Source of the DNA: Torymus aiolomorphi
Lineage: Eukaryota > Arthropoda > Insecta > Hymenoptera > Torymidae
Assembly (NCBI GenBank): GCA_036365515.1
Contig: CM070876.1
Span: 106,071,810-106,135,809, forward strand
Direction: 5' to 3'
Length of the DNA stretch: 64,000 nucleotides
Made by a program: the position numbers and the translations under genes. The first letter of the stretch is position 1. Every line of letters begins with the position of its first letter. Below, piece after piece: positions 59,787-64,000 of this stretch. A model generated the notes under the pieces. That model did not search any database. It was not told the origin of the DNA and was given only the letters and a program-made list of their open reading frames with translations.

Positions 59787-60311
59787 GAGGCGTTTCACGT
59801 CAACTGTCCCAGCGCGCGGCGCGCGAGCCCCAAAACCTGCTATTTCTAACTCATGTTTATGATACCAAAAAGTACTTAAAAAAATTGTTTGATATGCGTT
59901 TTCGACGTATTTTTTCCTCAGCTTTCCAATGATGTTGGTAGTTTTTTCAAAATTTTCCATTTTCATCTTCAAAAACTCTTTTGCATTCTATTTCTCGCAA
60001 AAAACATCTCGGGCACTCTTTGAAAAATATCCTTTCCTACGTAAAAAATGCTCAGCTTTCGATCTAGAGGGTCAAAAAAAATATTAAAAATACACTTTTT
60101 GAGATATAACATGTTTTGTACTTTTTGAAGGAGAAAATTGAAAATTTCGGAAAAACTGCTTACGCCATTGGAAAGCTGAGGAAAAAATACGTCGAAAACG
60201 CTTATCAAACAATTTTTTTTAAGTATATTTTAGTATCATAAACGTGAGTGAGAAATAGCACGATGTGGGGCTCCAGCGGCGCGCGCTGGGACAGTTGACG
60301 TGAAACGCCTC
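59787..60311. mobile_element. 525-bp palindromic MITE, GAGGCGTTTCACG ends, ATAT flanks
   Basis: Inverted ends GAGGCGTTTCACGTCAACTG, flanked by ATAT (59783-59786, 60312-60315). Arms continue through CCCAGCGCGC and, further in, CGTATTTTTTCCTCAGCTTT. It shares the CACGTCAACTGT core with the MITE at 9141-9339. Confidence 0.88.
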
Positions 60312-62479
60312 ATATACGACATACGTGTGTAAAATCGCATTAAGATTCGGCAACAATTGAGTTTTCATATTATTTAAAATAAAAGCGACTGTAAAATCAT
60401 TAGTATGTGATGAATAGATTTCCGGGTTTCAAAGAAATTTAAATCAGACAGAACTTATTGTTTCTGCTGTTGCATACATTATTAAGAATAACATCGTCAT
60501 ATTGTCCAATCTGATTTTCAATTGTAATTTTTCGTTTCTATAATATTGTATTTTTCGAAAAATCTTCAGTTGTTGATACGAAATTCCGATCTTTATCGGA
60601 TACACGAGCATTTTTTTTAGAAAAACTAACAGGAAAATTTTTTGCCGATGCAAATGATTTTCTCTGCTTGAGTAACATACGCTAAATTCCGTAACAGTTT
60701 GCCGAAAATGCGATTTTACATATACATACATTTTTGAAGTCGCTTTTACGCCTCCGGTATAGATATATCGTTCGATACACGTGAGAAAGATTGTTCTACA
60801 CTCGTGTGCTTGTCACCCTCGCTTCGCTCGGACGACAAACCACACACTCGTGCTAGAATCAACACTTCCGCACTTGTATCGAAATATACTATTAAGTATA
60901 AGAAGAAACTATATTTTCTAAACTTTAATTAAACGAGAAAAAAAGTTACATTAGGCGCCCCTAACAGAAGTATTGGTGTTACTTTACATGGTACCATGGT
61001 CTTATACTTGTTCGCGCCAAAATAGTATTTTTTTTTACAGTTTCTTGAAACATGCCTTTTTTCGCGACTAAAAGTCGCATAGAAAGTCGCGCATTCCGAT
61101 CGTAAGTTGGGAAAAGATGAAAAAAATCCATTTTTTGAAAGTTTAGCGGGAAAAAAATTTCTTCCCCTCTACCTACAACGTAATTTTGTAAAATTGTTCT
61201 CTTAGTGTAAAATTTATATATTTTATACTTTTTTGGCTTGTTTAGAATGATATAAGATAATTTTTAAAGTTTCAATGGTAAAATAGCAAGAGTTATTACC
61301 ACTTATACAAACAATTGAAAAAAATTACATTTCGATTTAAAATAAATATAAAAAAGGCGCATTTATTTGTAATAAGCTATGCAAATAAAAACAGAAAATG
61401 CAATGATTTGTAACTGCATAGTAGATGTCTTGAAATGCGCGATCCCCTATGCCTATACAACTTCCATGCATACAAAAAGGACCTTTCATGGAGTCGTTAA
61501 AAAAAACGTTGTATACTTAACACGGAAAGAAGAGCTATTTCAGACTCAGGTGAGAAGTTTTCAGCTCATTTTCTCAGTTTGTCACACAATATGTTATTTG
61601 GATATGCTTGCCTGTTATTTGATTTTACGGACTCGTTTGCGAACGTACAAACGCGATTGCACGTTCGCGAAAATTGGGTACGTGAAATCGTATTTTACGT
61701 CTGCAAAAGAATCGGTAAAATTGAATATTACGGACACGTATACCAAAATAGTACATTACGATACGGGTGTGGAAGGTGATAATTTACTGCATGAGACGTT
61801 TTTCGTACGAGCGAAGCGAGTACAGTATTTTATACCACGAGAGCCGAATAATCAAATTAAAGTTATGATTTTGAGGCTAGAGTGGTAAAAACTAATTTTC
61901 TTTACAGTTTTCTGAAGAACATTTTCAGGGATGTAATGGAGGTATGAAAAAATAGAAAAACCAAAACCATTTTTGTTTGTCATTTAATTTCTTATAAATA
62001 AAGTATTATGGCGATGGAATTAGTTTTGGCATACTAAAGTAAAAAATCATTTTTCTCAGATATATTTTATATTAGTTTATTATCACGAATATATTTCTCT
62101 CTTAAAAGAATGGTGAAGGAAATGAGAAACCGAAATAAAACCTTTCCGATTGGCCAAGTCCGTTTAAAAGGAGCCGCCCCCGATTGGTCGACGGTGACTT
62201 CAGTTTTTCGCTTCCGGTCTTGACTGATTGGGCCAAATAAAACGCGCAAAGTTTGGAATAATGAAATATTTAAACTAAAAATATAAGTATAAATAGTATT
62301 AATCACTTGAAATTTGGTTTTGTCTGACAAAACAATATTAAAAGTTTATCTGCAGTGAACAATGAAGGACTATGAATACTGTTCTGAATTCAGTTAAATT
62401 TCTAAACAACAAATTGCTTCCTCCTAGAGGAAGCTTTGTAATCGTAAAATATTCATAGCAACATAATGAATTATTTCCA
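60312..62479. other. Unassigned AT-rich DNA
   Basis: The longest frame (61379-61888, + strand, 169 codons) has no recognised motif, no good start context and a composition like translated AT-rich DNA with ACG/CGT-rich repeats; left uncalled. A hairpin-like TTTGCGAACGTACAAACGCG with CGTTCGCGAAAA lies at 61636-61672. Confidence 0.4.
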
Positions 62480-63215
62480 TCGATAAAATTTGTCTTAAGT
62501 TAATAAACTCTCGAGAACTGATTTTTTTTCGGTATTTTTCCCTATTTTAGCCCCTTTGCACCTCCCAAGCGAAAGGTTCCGGATCGATTTTCATATAAGC
62601 AATTTTTTTACAAGGCTATGCTAATATCTAGAAGAAATATTAGCCATAAAATTTGTCTGAAAGTAATAAACTCCCGAGTGGTGATTTTTTTATCGATATT
62701 TACGTGTATTTTTCGCTATATTAGCCCCTTTACACCCCCGAATGGAAATGATACGGATCAAATTTTATAACGCTAATTTTTTTACAAGGCTATGGCAACA
62801 TCTGGAAGAAATATTAGCCATAAAATTTGTCTGAAAGTAATAAACTCCCGAGTGGTGATTTTGTTATGGATATTTACGTGTATTTTTCGCTATTTTAGGC
62901 CCCTCACACCCCCGAATGGAAATGATCCGGATCGAATTTCAAATCGCCAATTTTTTGCAAGGCTATGGTAACATATGGAAGAAATATCAGCCATAAAATT
63001 TGCCTGAAAGTAATAAACTCCCGAGTGGTGATTTTTTTATCGATATTTACGTGTATTTTTCGCTATTTTAGCCCCCTCACACCCCGGAATGGAAATGTTC
63101 TGGATCGAATTTCATATCACCAATTTTTCTACAAGGCTATGGCAACATCTGGAAGAAATATCAGCCATAAAATTTGTCTGAATTTCAAAAACTCTGATGG
63201 TACAAATTTTTTTGT
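62480..63215 (-). repeat. Satellite of the right arm, 174-bp units, four copies
   Basis: Complement of the 48200-53045 unit (CAAGGCTATGGCAACATCTG, AAACTCCCGAGTGGTGATTT). Far fewer copies than the left arm. Confidence 0.9.
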
Positions 63216-63540
63216 CATGTAATGTCTAGTCGGGGTGGTTTTAGGGATGATTTGAGCGGATGATCACTTTGGAAATAAGTTATTTTGCAGTTTGTACATG
63301 TTTTATGCATATTTCCAAGAGATAATAACTTAATAATAAACCTAATTTGGACATTTTCGATATTTCGTTCACGATGAACGTTCAGAACTTCAGACATATA
63401 AATCGTCAAAATTATTGTTGAAAAATCAGGACTAATTTTTTTCACGATTTTTAGAGACATCGATTTTGTAGAAATAAAAGTTTAATCACGGTGCGTAGAG
63501 CTACCACTAAAAAAGTTGAAGAAAAAAAATGTAGACATAT
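63215..63540 (-). repeat. Unique arm segments of the right end
   Basis: Complement of 48005-48190 and 43815-43950, contiguous here but separated by 4 kb of later insertion in the left arm. Confidence 0.85.
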
Positions 63541-63554
63541 TTCTGACACATGTC

Positions 63555-63745
63555 TGATATAGCATGTTCTGTGAGCCTCGACCGAGATAGCATCTTATGT
63601 TAGCCTCGGCCGGGATAGCACGTTCTGTGAGCCTCGGCCGAGATAGCACGTTCTGTGAGCCTCGGACGAGATAGCATGTTCTGTTAGCAACGGACGTGAT
63701 AGCACGCTCTGTGAGCCTAGGTCGAGATAGCATCTTCTTCCGCTC
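63555..63745 (-). repeat. 28-bp minisatellite, right end
   Basis: Six units of GATAGCACGTTCTGTGAGCC with TCGGCCGA, mirrored at 43735-43815. Confidence 0.9.
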
Positions 63746-63753
63746 AGTCGTCG

Positions 63754-63831
63754 ATATATAAAAAAACCTTTATTTTGACGTGGACAAATTGTACGTTGCT
63801 TTATCAAGATGTAGAAATTCATATAATATAT
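63754..63831 (+). pseudogene. Helitron helicase fragment, continuation of 43208-43725
   Basis: Reads IKKPLF then, after one inserted A, GQLYVALSRCRNSYNI, the Helitron motif VI region that must follow INKSQGQSF..GLY. Ends at ATAT where another transposon begins. Confidence 0.85.
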
Positions 63832-64000
63832 GGGAGCGTCCAGCAGAAACGGGCTACCGAGCGCGCGCGGTGCCTTTTTTCGCGTAAAAGGCGCTCTGTT
63901 TAACTCGTTCATAATCGTATGCTGCGTCTTTGAAAAAAAAACCAAGGACCTATATCGATAGATTTTTTCCTGCTCTTTCCAATGGTGCCATTGTTTTTAT
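63832..64000 (+). mobile_element. Left end of a third long-inverted-repeat transposon copy
   Basis: Starts GGGAGCGTCCAGCAGAAACG after ATAT and is nearly identical to 7209-7375. Runs off the window. Confidence 0.88.

Larger units (their letters stand above)
43726..63753. mobile_element. 20-kb composite element with inverted satellite arms, ATAT flanks
   Basis: Ends CGACGGCTGAGCGGAA (left) and TTCCGCTCAGTCGTCG (right) are inverted, with ATAT at 43722-43725 and 63754-63757. Both ends carry a 28-bp minisatellite, then a matching unique stretch (43815-43950; 63390-63540), then matching DNA (48005-48190; 63215-63390), then 174-bp satellite arms in opposite orientation (48200-53045; 62480-63215). 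The host helicase frame continues across the gap, which shows one insertion event. Secondary insertions: 43970-48000 in the left arm; several in the central region. Confidence 0.82.

Noticed and set aside
61379..61888. A 169-codon frame as a possible gene
   Set aside because: No recognisable motif, no splice or start support, and composition typical of translated local repeats; left uncalled although not excluded.

Overview
The window looks like intergenic or intronic DNA from a transposon-rich animal genome, most probably an insect. A parasitoid wasp or other hymenopteran is a weak guess from microsatellite style and element mix. Evidence for a eukaryote: LINE, Penelope-like, Helitron and piggyBac remnants, long microsatellites, GT-AG splice signals, and one exon whose translation closely matches an internal segment of the 26S proteasome subunit PSMD1/Rpn2 (11646-11872, + strand). 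That exon is the only host coding sequence I recognise. No intact multi-domain gene is visible; nearly everything else is transposable-element sequence, much of it nested.

Layout. 1-3.1 kb: TA repeats, a LINE reverse-transcriptase fragment, then a LINE copy with an intact 392-residue CCHC ORF1 but almost no ORF2. 3.1-4.6 kb: unassigned DNA with one exon-like 57-codon frame. 4.6-9.8 kb: a 5.2 kb element with minisatellite-bearing inverted ends and ATAT on both sides. It carries further elements inside, including a conserved unknown reading frame and a long-inverted-repeat transposon with a transposase-like ORF. 9.8-15 kb: small MITEs, minisatellites and the PSMD1 exon. 15.0-16.8 kb: a degenerate Helitron helicase on the minus strand, then a 120-bp tandem repeat. 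17.5-24.3 kb: a Foldback-like element with a 9-bp target duplication and arms of about 172-bp repeats, interrupted by a 1736-bp solo LTR and a GA-rich insert. 24.9-29.7 kb: a broken LINE (ORF1 and ORF2) fused to Helitron pieces. 29.7-36.2 kb: palindromes, microsatellites, a copia-like primer-binding site and a CTCTGTCTCTACG-type satellite. 36.6-38.9 kb: a second copy of the conserved unknown reading frame, split by a piggyBac-like palindrome. 38.9-43.2 kb: two head-to-head Penelope-like copies carrying three small TTAA-flanked MITEs. 43.2-63.8 kb: a Helitron helicase split by one 20-kb insertion (43726-63753) with inverted ends and arms of 174-bp repeats, which itself contains an AT-rich palindrome, LTR-like DNA, a 2.24-kb piggyBac palindrome and other insertions. 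The window ends inside another copy of the long-inverted-repeat transposon.

There are no operons or cooperating host genes. The main signal is insertion history. Empty sites preserved in paired copies, or in reading frames that resume on the far side of an insertion, fix several element borders. Target preferences cluster: five elements sit at TTAA (one side imperfect in one case), at least five at ATAT, one has a 9-bp duplication and one LTR has a 5-bp duplication. All borders were read by eye and may be off by a few bases where arms have diverged.
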